64,000 nucleotides of DNA from Myxococcales bacterium. GTDB taxonomy: Bacteria > Myxococcota > Myxococcia > Myxococcales > Myxococcaceae. Numbering within the stretch: position 1 is the first letter of the stretch; every line of letters begins with the position of its first letter. Where the stretch lies: positions 1 through 64,000 of the forward strand of contig JADLDB010000109.1 in assembly GCA_020846875.1 (NCBI GenBank), read 5' to 3'. The position numbers and the translations under genes were made by a program. The notes beneath the pieces were generated by a model that worked only from the letters and a program-made list of their open reading frames with translations, was not told where the DNA came from and ran no database searches. Below, piece after piece: positions 42,078 to 52,397 of this stretch.

Positions 42078-42839
42078 CTACTTCTTTCCCGCGGCGGCCT
42101 TCGCCTTGTTCAGCTCGCCCAACTTCGCGTTGGCCTCGGTCAGCAACTTCTGCACCTCGTCCAGCTTCGCCTGGGCTTCGGCCGCCTGCTTCTTGAAGTC
42201 CTCGGCGGTCTCCTTGTCCTTCTTGTTCGTCTCCGCGTCGGCCTCGGCCTGCGACTTCTGCCCCGCGTAGTAGTCGGAGTACTTGGTGTAGATGATCCGG
42301 CGGTTCACCCAGGTGCCCACGTCGTCCGGCTTCACCTCCAGCACCTTGGCGTACCACTCCAGCGCCTTGTCCAGCTCGGCCGGCACCGGGGGTTTGGTGT
42401 TGCTGCGCGCCCCGCCCCGCTCGCTGGAGAGCTCCCCCAGCCAACCCATGGCCGCCGCGTCCTTCGGCTCCAACTTGAGGATCTCGTAGAAGTACTTCTC
42501 GGCCTCCACACCGCGGCTGGCCGACAGGTACATGCCGGTGATGTTCCGGTACACCTCCAGCTTGCCGGCGGTGTCCGTCTTGAAGTCCAGCGTCTTGAGC
42601 AACAGCTCGCTGGCCTTCCCCGGGTTGCCGGCCTTCATGTACGCGAAGGCGGCCGTCTCGTAGGCCTTGGCCTCCGGCTTCTTGTCGACGGCGATCGCCT
42701 TCTCGTACTCCTGCCCGGCCTTCTCGAACTCGCCCTTCTTGAAGAGCGCGTTGCCGGCCAGGCGCGGGGCCTCGGTGGGATCGGGCTCGGGGCAGCCGAG
42801 CCACAGCGCAGCAGGGATGAGCAGTAGAGACGGGCGCAT
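42078..42839 (-). CDS. TPR lipoprotein
   Basis: The product is 253 residues. The lipobox WLGC lipidates Cys16. Three to four TPRs cover about 28-180 (AGNALFKKGEFEKAGQEYEK, AAFAYMKAGNPGKASELLLK, ALEWYAKVLEVKPDDVGTWV). The C-terminal 60 residues form a charged coiled-coil (AEAQAKLDEVQKLLTEANAK). AGGAGGGAGTC lies 1-12 bases before the ATG at 42839. TPR lipoproteins commonly scaffold envelope complexes. Divergent from the kinase gene. Confidence 0.8.
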   Translation of the reverse strand: MRPSLLLIPAALWLGCPEPDPTEAPRLAGNALFKKGEFEKAGQEYEKAIAVDKKPEAKAYETAAFAYMKAGNPGKASELLLKTLDFKTDTAGKLEVYRNITGMYLSASRGVEAEKYFYEILKLEPKDAAAMGWLGELSSERGGARSNTKPPVPAELDKALEWYAKVLEVKPDDVGTWVNRRIIYTKYSDYYAGQKSQAEADAETNKKDKETAEDFKKQAAEAQAKLDEVQKLLTEANAKLGELNKAKAAAGKK

Positions 42840-42961
42840 CGACTCCCTCCTTGTCGAGACGGGAAACACCCGCCTCATAGCCCTCCCGGAGGCCAGGAGA
42901 CACGAGGAAGTGCCCGCGCGCGCTTTCCCGGCGACCTCCCTGCTAGGGTGGCCGCTGACGC

Positions 42962-44599
42962 ATGGCGCCCATCGAGCCCGAGAACGCGGAGGACGTGACG
43001 GCCGAAGTGGAGGCCGACGCGCTCGATCCGCTCGTGGGGATGACGCTGGACGGGCGCTTCCGGGTCGTCGACGTCATCGGCAAGGGCGCGATGGGGAAGG
43101 TGTACCGGGCGGTGCAGCTGCCGCTCAACCGCGCGGTGGCGCTGAAGGTGCTGGACAGCCGCTACGGGGCCGGGCGGGAAGACTCCTTCAAGCAGCGCTT
43201 CCTGGTGGAGGCCGCGCTCACCGCCAAGCTGGCGCACCCCAACACGGTGCGGGTGCTGGACTACGGCAGCACGAAGGACGGGCTCTTCTACCTCGCCATG
43301 GAGTACCTGGACGGCGAGTCGCTGGACAAGCTGCTCCTCCACGGGCCGTTGCCGTGGCGCCGGGTGTTGAACATCGGCCAGCAGGTGGCGCGCGCCCTCA
43401 AGGAAGCGCACGAGCTGGGGGTGGTGCACCGGGACTTGAAGCCCGGCAACGTGCTGCTCCTCGACGCGGGCGACGGGACCGATCACGTGAAGGTCCTCGA
43501 CTTCGGCCTGGTGAAGTCCTTCGTCGAGGGCCACGAGCTGGAAGGCCGCGCCATCACCCAGCAGGGCATGTTGATGGGCAGCCCGCCGTACATGGCGCCC
43601 GAGCAGGGCGAGAAGAACCGGGCCGATCCCCGCAGCGACCTCTACTCGCTGGGGATCGTCCTGTACGAGGCGCTCACCGGGCAGCCGCCCTTCCGCGGGG
43701 GCGCGCCGCTGGAGATCATCCTGAAGCACGTGCACGAGCCGGTGCCCCCGGTGGCCACGCCGCGCGGCTTCGAGGCGATCCCCGAGGGTTTTGCAGCGGT
43801 GGTGCACAAGTGCCTGGCCAAGTCGCCGATGGATCGCTTCCAGACGATGGACGAGGTGCTGTCGGCGATGCAGGACGTGGTGCCGGCGACGCTGACGCCC
43901 GCGCAGGAGACGCCGTCGGTGGAGGTGGCGCTTCCCCCCCGCCGCAACACCCTGGTGCTGGTGCTGGGCTTCGCGCTGGCGATGGCTGTGGGGGTGGGCG
44001 CGACGGTGGTGGTGATGCGCAGGCCGCCCGAGGAGAAGGTGGCGCCCGCCGAGCCGCCGCTCGACGTGAAGCCCGCCAAGCCAACGCCGCCCGACGAGAT
44101 GGTGGTGGTCGCGCCGTCGACGCCGACGAAGGTGACGTTCCACATCGAGTCGTTGCCCCCGGGGGCCTCCGTCACGCTGCAGGGCAAGGTGCTGGGCCTC
44201 ACGCCGCTGGACGTGGAGCGCCCGGCCGGACCGGGTGGCCGCACCCTGCTGGAGGTCACCCTGTCGAAGGACGGCTACCTGCCGATGACCGCGACGGCGG
44301 GCGGCAGCGGCGGGCGCGTGGAGCTGCTCCAGAAGCTGCAGCCAGCGCCGGTGGAGCCGCCGCCCACGGCGAAGGAGCCGACGAAGCCGGAGGAAGCCCC
44401 GAAGGAGCCTCCGCCGCCGCCCGCGAAGGAGCCGCCGAAGCCGAAGGCCACCAGGCCGCCGCAGGTGAAGCCCATCGAGGCGCCGCGACCCGAGAAGAAG
44501 CCAAAGCCGGCGCCCGCGGCGAAGCCCGCCTCCAAGCTGGACGAGGACGACGAGCCCGCGCCGCCCGGTGAGCTCAAGCGCCCCGGCCCGTCACCCTGA
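42962..44599 (+). CDS. Ser/Thr protein kinase with membrane helix and PEGA domain
   Basis: This 545-residue protein has a Hanks-type kinase domain at about 33-300: GKGAMGKVYRA (40-50), Lys62 in VALKVL, HRDLKPGNVLL (156-166) and DFGLVK (180-185), then APEQG. A membrane helix lies at about 331-351, an extracytoplasmic PEGA domain at about 385-440 (IESLPPGASVTLQGKVLG) and a Pro/Lys/Glu-rich tail. Such receptor kinases are abundant in myxobacteria. All catalytic residues are present, so it should be active. TAGGGT at 42944-42949 is a possible -10 box, 12 bases before the ATG. Confidence 0.9.
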   Translation: MAPIEPENAEDVTAEVEADALDPLVGMTLDGRFRVVDVIGKGAMGKVYRAVQLPLNRAVALKVLDSRYGAGREDSFKQRFLVEAALTAKLAHPNTVRVLDYGSTKDGLFYLAMEYLDGESLDKLLLHGPLPWRRVLNIGQQVARALKEAHELGVVHRDLKPGNVLLLDAGDGTDHVKVLDFGLVKSFVEGHELEGRAITQQGMLMGSPPYMAPEQGEKNRADPRSDLYSLGIVLYEALTGQPPFRGGAPLEIILKHVHEPVPPVATPRGFEAIPEGFAAVVHKCLAKSPMDRFQTMDEVLSAMQDVVPATLTPAQETPSVEVALPPRRNTLVLVLGFALAMAVGVGATVVVMRRPPEEKVAPAEPPLDVKPAKPTPPDEMVVVAPSTPTKVTFHIESLPPGASVTLQGKVLGLTPLDVERPAGPGGRTLLEVTLSKDGYLPMTATAGGSGGRVELLQKLQPAPVEPPPTAKEPTKPEEAPKEPPPPPAKEPPKPKATRPPQVKPIEAPRPEKKPKPAPAAKPASKLDEDDEPAPPGELKRPGPSP

Positions 44600-44632
44600 C
44601 GAGAGGCCCGGTCCGTCCTCGCGAGGGAGGCC

Positions 44633-45553
44633 TCACGGAGGCGGCGCGCCGCCGTCCTGGTTCCACCCCACGTTGAAGTTGGGCACGGTGCCCACGTCGA
44701 CGCAGGCGCCGTTGATCACCGGAATGTCCATGCCGAGATCCCACTCCACGTAGTGCAGGGTGGACGCCTGGCCGATCATCCGCCCCGCCGGTGCGCGATC
44801 CGCCCGCTGGATCTGCACCGTGCCCGAGCGCGCCAGGTACGTCTTGTCGCAGACCATGTTCGAGTTGCAGGACTCGTAGAAAACGGAGCACACCGAGCAC
44901 CGGAAGTAGCTGTCGTTGTTGATCGTGTACATGAAGGGCGCAGTGGGCCCGACGTCGTTGGGGTACACCACCTCGATCCCCAGGCCGTCGGGGTTGGTGC
45001 CGCCGGGCTGCACGAAGCGGACGACGTTGTAGTGGCCGGGGCTGCTGGTGAAGGCCCAGTAGTCGGCGATGAAGACGTTGGCGACGCTAAAGGAGGGCAC
45101 CTGCCGGCAGCCGCTGCCGCCACCCGTCCCGCCACCCGTCCCGCCACCGCCGCCGCCTGCGCCGCCGCCTGCGCCGCCACCGGAGCCGCCGCCGATGCCT
45201 CCGCCCGTCCCGCCACCGGAGCCGCCGCCGATGCCTGCGCCCGTCCCACCGCCGGAGCCGCCGCCGATGCCTCCGCCCGTCCCACCGCCGGAGCCGCCGC
45301 CCGCGCCGCCGCCCGTGTTGGAGCCCTGGCACGTCCCGGTGGTCGCCTGGCACACGGTGCCAGTCCCGCACCGCCCGCAGGAGGCGCCGTTGAGTCCACA
45401 GGCCTGCGCCGACGTCCCCGACTCACACTTTCCTTCCGCCGTGCAGCAGCCTCCGCAGTTGGCGGCGGAGCAGGTGGTGGATCCACCGCTGCAGGCCGCG
45501 AACGCGAGGCCGAAGAGAACGCCAGCGAGGAGGAACCAGGCGAATCGGGTCAT
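44633..45553 (-). CDS. Lipoprotein with Gly-rich repeat linker, unknown function
   Basis: The product is 306 residues. The lipobox AFAAC lipidates Cys21. A Cys-rich segment (22-75) precedes a linker of GGGTGGGIGGGS-type repeats (about 80-150), and the C-terminal domain (about 155-306) contains VANVFIADYWAFTSSPGHYN and CSVCSVFYESCNSNMVC. No family recognised. CAAGGAG precedes the ATG. It is convergent with the kinase gene. The linker is like that of the L,D-transpeptidase lipoprotein but with a different repeat unit. Confidence 0.68.
   Translation of the reverse strand: MTRFAWFLLAGVLFGLAFAACSGGSTTCSAANCGGCCTAEGKCESGTSAQACGLNGASCGRCGTGTVCQATTGTCQGSNTGGGAGGGSGGGTGGGIGGGSGGGTGAGIGGGSGGGTGGGIGGGSGGGAGGGAGGGGGGTGGGTGGGSGCRQVPSFSVANVFIADYWAFTSSPGHYNVVRFVQPGGTNPDGLGIEVVYPNDVGPTAPFMYTINNDSYFRCSVCSVFYESCNSNMVCDKTYLARSGTVQIQRADRAPAGRMIGQASTLHYVEWDLGMDIPVINGACVDVGTVPNFNVGWNQDGGAPPP
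45174..45300. repeat. 36-bp tandem repeat encoding GGGTGGGIGGGS units
   Basis: Three consecutive 36-base units beginning CCGCCACCGGAGCC lie at 45174, 45210 and 45246, with a partial fourth. They keep frame and code for the flexible linker of the lipoprotein. They resemble the linker repeat of the transpeptidase gene in codon make-up but not in unit length. Confidence 0.75.
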
Positions 45554-45640
45554 AGACGCTCCTTGAAGGGAGTGAGGCGCCGCATCGTAGCGGACCGGGC
45601 GCCGGGCACGAGGCCGGACTTCTCCGCCTCCCACGCGCAC

Positions 45641-46222
45641 CTACAGCTTGTTCTCCTGCCGCGTGAGGAGCCGCTGGATGTTGCCCCGGTGCGTCCCCAG
45701 CATCGCCAGCAGCAGCACCACCCCCAGCACCGCGTACTCGATGGGCCGGCCGGAGAAGAAGCCGGCGACGATGGCCAACAGCCCGCCCACCAGAGATCCA
45801 ACGCTGGAGATCCGCGTGATGAGGACGATCGCCCCCCACACCACGAAGCCGATCAACGCGGAGACCGGCAGCAGCACCACCAGCACGCCCAGCGCCGTCG
45901 CCACGCCCTTGCCGCCCTGGAAGCGCAGCCACACCGGGAAGACGTGCCCGAGAAACGCCGCGAAGCCCACGCCGGCGTGCAGCGCATAGGCCTGAGGAAA
46001 GAGCCACAGGGCCAGCGCCACCGCGGCCGAGCCCTTCGCCGCGTCGAGCAGCAGCACCGCCGCGCCAAGCTTCTTCCCCGCCACCCGCGCCACGTTGGTC
46101 GCCCCGATGTTCCCGCTGCCTGACGCGCGCACGTCCTTCTTCGCGAAGAGCCGGGTGACGATCACGCCGAAGGGGACCGAGCCCAGCAAGTACCCCGCCA
46201 CCACCAGCAGCAGCGCCCTCAC
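45641..46222 (-). CDS. plsY: Glycerol-3-phosphate acyltransferase PlsY
   Basis: The product is 193 residues with five membrane helices. The PlsY active-site loops are SGSGNIGATNVARV (about 32-45), the Lys/Gly segment GGKGVATALG (about 102-111) and the C-terminal loop THRGNIQRLL. PlsY transfers the acyl group from acyl phosphate to glycerol 3-phosphate, the first step of phospholipid synthesis. The GTG start overlaps the DUF2752 stop by 4 bases (GTGA), so the pair is coupled; ATG codons further upstream are in the neighbouring gene. Confidence 0.92.
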   Translation of the reverse strand: MRALLLVVAGYLLGSVPFGVIVTRLFAKKDVRASGSGNIGATNVARVAGKKLGAAVLLLDAAKGSAAVALALWLFPQAYALHAGVGFAAFLGHVFPVWLRFQGGKGVATALGVLVVLLPVSALIGFVVWGAIVLITRISSVGSLVGGLLAIVAGFFSGRPIEYAVLGVVLLLAMLGTHRGNIQRLLTRQENKL

Positions 46223-46647
46223 CGGAAGTTCAGCTGCGTGTACGCGAAGACCACCCACGCGTAGTTGGCGACGAAGAGGAACAGGGTGGCCCAGCGCGCC
46301 TTGCGCCACTCGTCATCGTCCAGCACCAGCTCGACGATGGGCACCTTGAAGGCCAGGTGCAGGAAGCTCCACACCATCATCACCGCGAAGAAGGCCGCGG
46401 CGAAGGTGCCCAGCGGGTTGGCCTTCAGCGCGCCCAGCACGTTGAAGTGCGCGAAGCGGTCCGCCACCCGCGTCAGCCCGCAGCCCGGGCAGGGAATGCC
46501 CGTCACCTTCCGGAACATGCAGCCCCAGAAGGGGATGATCAGCGCGATCGGCACGAAGCGCGCCACGAGGAAGCCCACCAGGCCGATGAGGCCCATCGCA
46601 TCGGCAGCCCCGAAGGTGCGGTTCGGCTTCGGCAGGTAGAGGCGCAC
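46219..46647 (-). CDS. DUF2752 membrane protein
   Basis: The product is 142 residues with three helices. The CPGCGLTR motif at 53-60 marks DUF2752, a family of unknown function with a possible metal-binding Cys pair in or next to the membrane. It is directly upstream of plsY with overlapping stop and start. Start choice ATG 46647 has no strong alternative. Confidence 0.87.
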   Translation of the reverse strand: MRLYLPKPNRTFGAADAMGLIGLVGFLVARFVPIALIIPFWGCMFRKVTGIPCPGCGLTRVADRFAHFNVLGALKANPLGTFAAAFFAVMMVWSFLHLAFKVPIVELVLDDDEWRKARWATLFLFVANYAWVVFAYTQLNFR

Positions 46648-46694
46648 GGCGAAGGGGACCCTAACGCAAGTGAAGGCTGATCGCCGTCAGTCGC

Positions 46695-46724
46695 TTGCCC
46701 TCGCCCCGGCCCGTGGGCTAGCTG
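46695..46724 (+). promoter_or_regulatory. Probable promoter, leaderless-type, of the DUF4920 gene
   Basis: TTGCCC at 46695-46700 and TAGCTG at 46719-46724 are spaced by 18 bases. The ATG lies 9 bases further on, with no Shine-Dalgarno, so the transcript may start at or next to the start codon. Confidence 0.4.
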
Positions 46725-46733
46725 CTCCCTTCC

Positions 46734-47234
46734 ATGAACGCACTCCTCATCGCCCTCGTCCTCTCCTGCCCCGGTAAGGAGGGGCAGGCCTGCGCCTGCA
46801 ACCACGACAAGATGGCCCAGGCGGCCCCCGCCCCCACGGCCTCCGGCGCGGTGCTGACCCGCGGCGAGAAGCTCAAGGGGCTCGAGCTGGTGGCCTTCGA
46901 GAAGCTGCTCGCCTCGCCCAAGGACTTCGACGGCAAGACGGTGGCCCTGGAGGCCAAGGTGCGCCAGGCCTGCACCAAGAAGGGCTGCTGGATGGAGCTG
47001 GCCTCCAACGACAAGGGCCCGGGCGTGCGCGTCACCTTCAAGGACTACGGCTTCTTCGTCCCCCTCGACAGCGCGGGCAGCACCGCCAAGGTGGAGGGCA
47101 CCGTGAAGGTGGCCGAGCTGTCGGCGGAGAAGGCCAAGCACTACGAGGCCGAGGGCGCGAAGGTGGCCAAGGACAAGGACGGCAAGTTCCGCGAGGTGCA
47201 GCTGGTGGCCGTGGGCGTCGAGCTGCGCAAGTAA
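46734..47234 (+). CDS. DUF4920 exported protein
   Basis: The product is 166 residues. The N-terminus (ALLIALVLSC) can be a lipobox with Cys12. The domain (about 50-165) includes FDGKTVALEAKVRQACTKKG and CWMELAS, the conserved DUF4920 segment with two Cys, then VRVTFKDYGFFVPLDS. The family has an OB-fold-like pattern and may bind metal or a small ligand. A clear terminator follows 20 bases after the stop. Confidence 0.8.
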   Translation: MNALLIALVLSCPGKEGQACACNHDKMAQAAPAPTASGAVLTRGEKLKGLELVAFEKLLASPKDFDGKTVALEAKVRQACTKKGCWMELASNDKGPGVRVTFKDYGFFVPLDSAGSTAKVEGTVKVAELSAEKAKHYEAEGAKVAKDKDGKFREVQLVAVGVELRK

Positions 47235-47254
47235 CCCGGCTCCTCTTTCGAGTT

Positions 47255-47288
47255 CCGCCCGCCTTCGGCAACGGGGGCGGGCTTTTTC
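47255..47288 (+). terminator. Rho-independent terminator
   Basis: GCCCGCC (47257-47263) pairs with GGCGGGC (47276-47282), loop of 12 bases, followed by TTTTT (47283-47287). This is the only classic T-run terminator seen in the window. It ends the DUF4920 transcript. The next gene's first ATG begins at 47289, two bases after the T-run. Confidence 0.85.
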
Positions 47289-47795
47289 ATGACCCGCGCC
47301 TATTCGATGCACGGAGTCCAGGGCGCCGCGAATCGCGCGGTGGCGTTGGTTCGCGCGGTGCTGCTGGCCGAGGCGCCGGGATCGATGCTGCACGACGTGT
47401 CGGCGGATCCGCGCTTCCAGCACCGGGGCGTGGACCTGCTGTGGGACGTGGCCGGCCAGCCGCCGAAGGGCATCGAGGTGAAGGGCGATCGCCAGGGCGC
47501 GCGGCGCGGCAACTACTTCTTCGAGCTGGTCTCCAACGCCGAGAAGGACACGCCGGGCTGCTTCCTCTACTCGACGGCCGATGTGCTGGCCTACGTCTTC
47601 CTCGACGCGCGGCAGATCCACTTCCTGGAGCTCAAGACGGTGCGCGAGTGGTTCGTCCCCCGGGCGAAGGAGTACCCGCTCAAGACGACGAAGACGAAGA
47701 CGGGGGCGGCGCTGTACACGACGGTGGGCGCGATCGTCCCCGTGCGTGACGTGAAGAAGGCCGTGCCCGGGGCGGTGCGCGTAGTGGCGCCTTGA
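47289..47795 (+). CDS. PD-(D/E)xK nuclease-like protein
   Basis: The product is 168 residues. FQHRGVDLLWDVAGQPPKGI followed by EVKGDRQGARRGNYFFEL gives Asp49 and Glu63-Val-Lys65, spaced as in PD-(D/E)xK endonucleases. A second helix has YSTADVLAYVFLDARQIHFL. No partner methylase or helicase is nearby. The first ATG (47289) abuts the terminator; ATG 47307, six codons in, is the alternative and leaves the motif untouched. Function is unknown; a housekeeping DNA-repair or structural role is as likely as restriction. Confidence 0.65.
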   Translation: MTRAYSMHGVQGAANRAVALVRAVLLAEAPGSMLHDVSADPRFQHRGVDLLWDVAGQPPKGIEVKGDRQGARRGNYFFELVSNAEKDTPGCFLYSTADVLAYVFLDARQIHFLELKTVREWFVPRAKEYPLKTTKTKTGAALYTTVGAIVPVRDVKKAVPGAVRVVAP

Positions 47796-47797
47796 GC

Positions 47798-48232
47798 TCA
47801 GGCGAAGGGATCTTCGATCTTCAGCTCCGGGAAGAGCGAGAAGTCTCGATCACGCGACAGGAGCACCTCGACGCCGTGCGCCACGCACAGCGCCGCGACA
47901 CGCGCGTCGTGGACGATCGCACCGCGGACACGAGGACGAGCCAGCATGCCTTCCAGCACGGCGAGGAGGTCGTCCGTCTCTCCGAGGAGCCGGATGCCCG
48001 GTGAGCCCGTCCAGGCCTCGAGCTGCGCCCAGGCGGCCGCCGGCGTGGAAGCACTGGCCTTCCAGATCCGCGGATTCGTCACCACGCTGAAGAACTCGTA
48101 GACGCACGGCCAGGGAATGGCCCAGGGCGCGTCTCCCTCGGCCAGCTCCCTCACGCGCGCGAGGGCCAGCGCGTGCTCGGTCACTTCGCGGCGGTGCGCG
48201 TACACGAGGATGTTGGTGTCCACGGCCAGCAC
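47798..48232 (-). CDS. PIN-domain (VapC-type) toxin
   Basis: The product is 144 residues from a GTG start 2 bases after the antitoxin stop. Acidic residues of the PIN active site are in place: Asp5 (AVDTNILVYAH), Glu46 (WPCVYEFFSVV), Asp109 (AIVHDARVAAL) and Asp128/130 (LLSRDRDFSLF). PIN toxins cleave tRNA or rRNA. The pair with the RHH antitoxin forms a VapBC-like module. Convergent with the nuclease-like gene. Confidence 0.85.
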   Translation of the reverse strand: MLAVDTNILVYAHRREVTEHALALARVRELAEGDAPWAIPWPCVYEFFSVVTNPRIWKASASTPAAAWAQLEAWTGSPGIRLLGETDDLLAVLEGMLARPRVRGAIVHDARVAALCVAHGVEVLLSRDRDFSLFPELKIEDPFA

Positions 48233-48234
48233 GG

Positions 48235-48477
48235 TCAGCGCCCGCCGTAGATCTCTGCCCGAAGGTCCTGCCAACTCAGCGACTCGAGCGGGTTCCCCGC
48301 GCGTGGATCCCCCACGGCGCGATCCGGCATCCGGTAGCGCGACCTGCGCCCCGCTTCTGCCTGAAGCGCCAGCCGCAGGCCCTCCTCGACGATCGCCCGC
48401 AGGGGCTTTCCCTGCTTCTTCGCCTGACGCTTGGCTCGAGCCAGCAGCTCGTCAGAGAGGTCCAGGGTCGTCTTCAT
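48235..48477 (-). CDS. Ribbon-helix-helix VapB-type antitoxin
   Basis: The product is 80 residues. MKTTLDLSDELLARAKRQAK then KQGKPLRAIVEEGLRLAL is the RHH pattern; the C-terminal PLESLSWQDLRAEIYGGR would bind the PIN toxin. The promoter and operator are described at 48484-48518. The toxin GTG starts 2 bases after its stop. Confidence 0.85.
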   Translation of the reverse strand: MKTTLDLSDELLARAKRQAKKQGKPLRAIVEEGLRLALQAEAGRRSRYRMPDRAVGDPRAGNPLESLSWQDLRAEIYGGR

Positions 48478-48483
48478 GAATAC

Positions 48484-48518
48484 AGGCTACCCAGCACGGC
48501 GAATATGGGCAACCCATA
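48484..48518 (-). promoter_or_regulatory. Promoter with overlapping operator of the VapBC-like operon
   Basis: TTGCCC (48512-48507) and TAGCCT (48489-48484) are 17 bases apart on the minus strand, and the antitoxin ATG begins 6 bases after the -10. The inverted repeat TATGGG-CAA-CCCATA (48504-48518) covers the -35 box. A bound antitoxin complex would block polymerase, and the message would be nearly leaderless. Confidence 0.55.
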
Positions 48519-48528
48519 CTCCACCACC

Positions 48529-48969
48529 TCAGGGCGTCTTCGCGGCGCGCGCGGTGGCTTGCTTCACTACTTCCGCGGCGAAGCGCGTCAGATCCTTCGG
48601 CACCTTCTTCAGTCCCCGCGCCACGTAGCGGCCTCCGGCCAGCGGCTCACCGTTGAACCCCCACAGCGCGGTCACCGCCACCCGGCTGGTCGACGCGTCT
48701 ACCTCCTCCGCGTCCACCGTCACCACCACGTGCGCGCCCTGCCCCTTCGCCACCTGCCCCAGGCACGGGCCGATGCGACACCCGGCCGCCTCGTTCTCGT
48801 CCACCCGCACCGCCACCGTACCGGCCTTCGTCAGCACCTCGGCCACCTGGCTGGCCAATTCGCGCGAGACGTCCTCGTAGATCGCGTCCGGCGCGGACAC
48901 GTCCACCACCGCCACCTTCAGCGTGGCCGGAGCCTGCGACAGCACCAGGGCGACGAGGAGCGCTCCCAC
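48529..48969 (-). CDS. Exported protein of unknown function
   Basis: The product is 146 residues. A short hydrophobic N-terminus (MGALLVALVLSQAPA) suggests export. LKVAVVDVSAPDAIYEDVSR, GCRIGPCLGQVAKGQGAHVV and VTALWGFNGEPL suggest an alpha/beta fold, a pattern shared by myxobacterial proteins that sum component levels, similar to the protein at 9745-10179. No family recognised. Divergent from clpS. Confidence 0.6.
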   Translation of the reverse strand: MGALLVALVLSQAPATLKVAVVDVSAPDAIYEDVSRELASQVAEVLTKAGTVAVRVDENEAAGCRIGPCLGQVAKGQGAHVVVTVDAEEVDASTSRVAVTALWGFNGEPLAGGRYVARGLKKVPKDLTRFAAEVVKQATARAAKTP

Positions 48970-49116
48970 GAAGTCACACGCTACCCCACCCGCACGCGCG
49001 CGCCGCTTTCCGTCACGGCCTTCAACACCCCTGTTTCAACTGCCCAAAGGGAGAGGCCTTCGCCGTCCACTCGGACGATGCGTGCCTCGGAGCGTCTGTT
49101 AGCGTTGCCCTCTGCG

Positions 49117-49461
49117 ATGGCGACCCGGCAGCGACCAGGCGCCGACGAGGGGGATGTCGGCGTCGCCACAGAGACGAAGAAGAAGGAGCAGCTCAAGAAG
49201 CCGCCCCTGTACAAGGTGCTGTTCCACAACGACAACTACACCACCATGGAGTTCGTGGTCTGGGTGCTGCGCACGGTGTTCCACAAGTCGGAAGCAGACT
49301 CGGTGGCGATCATGTTGAACGTGCACAGAAACGGCATGGGCGTGGCCGGCGTGTACACCCGCGAGGTCGCCGAGACGAAGCTCACCAAGACGCTCGCCCT
49401 CGCCAAGGAACACGAATTCCCCTTGAAGCTCTCCATCGAGCCGGACGACGACGAAAACTGA
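49117..49461 (+). CDS. clpS: ATP-dependent Clp protease adaptor ClpS
   Basis: The 114-residue protein has a disordered N-terminus and the ClpS fold: YKVLFHNDNYTTMEFVVWVL contains the N-end-rule binding residues Asn and Asp, followed by HRNGMGVAGVYTREVAETKL. ClpS hands N-degron substrates to ClpA. The ATG follows TAGCGT at 49100-49105; no Shine-Dalgarno is seen. clpA begins 4 bases after its stop. Confidence 0.95.
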   Translation: MATRQRPGADEGDVGVATETKKKEQLKKPPLYKVLFHNDNYTTMEFVVWVLRTVFHKSEADSVAIMLNVHRNGMGVAGVYTREVAETKLTKTLALAKEHEFPLKLSIEPDDDEN

Positions 49462-49465
49462 AAAT

Positions 49466-51751
<2,286 letters not shown>

Positions 51752-51757
<6 letters not shown>

Positions 51758-51775
51758 GCGACCTTCAGCTCAGGC
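51752..51775 (+). terminator. Hairpin at the end of clpA
   Basis: GCCTGAGC (51752-51759) and GCTCAGGC (51768-51775) form a perfect 8-bp stem with an 8-base loop. The clpA TGA lies in the first arm. No T-run follows, so it is a probable 3' end stabiliser or Rho-independent terminator of weak type. Confidence 0.5.
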
Positions 51776-52040
51776 ACAGCATGGGTAGCACGGCTCACTG
51801 CCCGCAGCCGAGGCGCGGCACCCAGGCCCGTACAGCAGCAGGAGCACGTCTGGCCCACGCTGCTGCAGACCTCCCTCTGGCTCCATAAGGTGCCGCCGTC
51901 GTCGAGGGGAATGGGGCCACCGTCAAAGAAGACGACGCTCGCGTCCTGCTGAGTGCTCGGGCCGCCGCCGAAGGCGCCTCCACCTCCGCCGAGCGCACCT
52001 CCGCCGCCACCGCCGCCCACGCTACCGCGAGGTTCACGCG
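51770..52040 (-). pseudogene. Relic of a Gly-rich, Cys-rich lipoprotein gene
   Basis: On the minus strand one frame reads GSVGGGGGGGALGGGGGAF then DASVVFFDGGPIPLDDGGT and VCSSVGQTCSCC, typical myxobacterial lipoprotein composition. The Cys-rich end continues only after a frame change (GCRASAAGSEPCYPCCA, stop at 51772-51770). No signal peptide or start is recognisable upstream. It fills most of the 397-base gap between clpA and the small gene at 52155. Confidence 0.4.
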
Positions 52041-52154
52041 TGCTGGAGCGCCCCGCGCAACATCTGCGGAGCGTCGCGCCGTGCGCCCCAGTGATGTGGC
52101 CTGACTCGCTGCGGCATACGGCTCGCACCTCGACGGACCGAGGAGGAGCGATCG

Positions 52155-52397
52155 ATGAAGCCAGTCATCAGCCAGAAGACGCGGAAGGACCTCGAGGCGC
52201 TGAAGCTCGAGCTGCGGGCGCTGCGAGACGAGATCAACCTGAAGGTCCACCTGGCGGGTATGGACCTCAAGGACGAGTGGGCGCGGCTCGAGCCCCAGGC
52301 GGAGAAGGCCTTCAAGGAGCTGAGCGCGACGACCTACGAGGCGGCGAGGGACCTGAAGGCCCGCTTCCAGAAGATGCGGGAGCAGCTCAAGAACTGA
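52155..52397 (+). CDS. Small coiled-coil protein, unknown
   Basis: The product is 80 residues, nearly all helical and charged (DLEALKLELRALRDEINLKV, DLKARFQKMREQLKN), with the make-up of a small coiled-coil stress or scaffold protein. GGAGGAGCGATCG precedes the ATG, a strong ribosome site. No family recognised. Its stop abuts the stop of the convergent Cys-rich lipoprotein gene, with no bases between. Confidence 0.7.
   Translation: MKPVISQKTRKDLEALKLELRALRDEINLKVHLAGMDLKDEWARLEPQAEKAFKELSATTYEAARDLKARFQKMREQLKN

Noticed and set aside
47289-47795. A restriction endonuclease of a restriction-modification system
   Set aside because: The nuclease-like motif is present, but no methylase or specificity gene lies nearby, and the protein looks like a conserved chromosomal gene.
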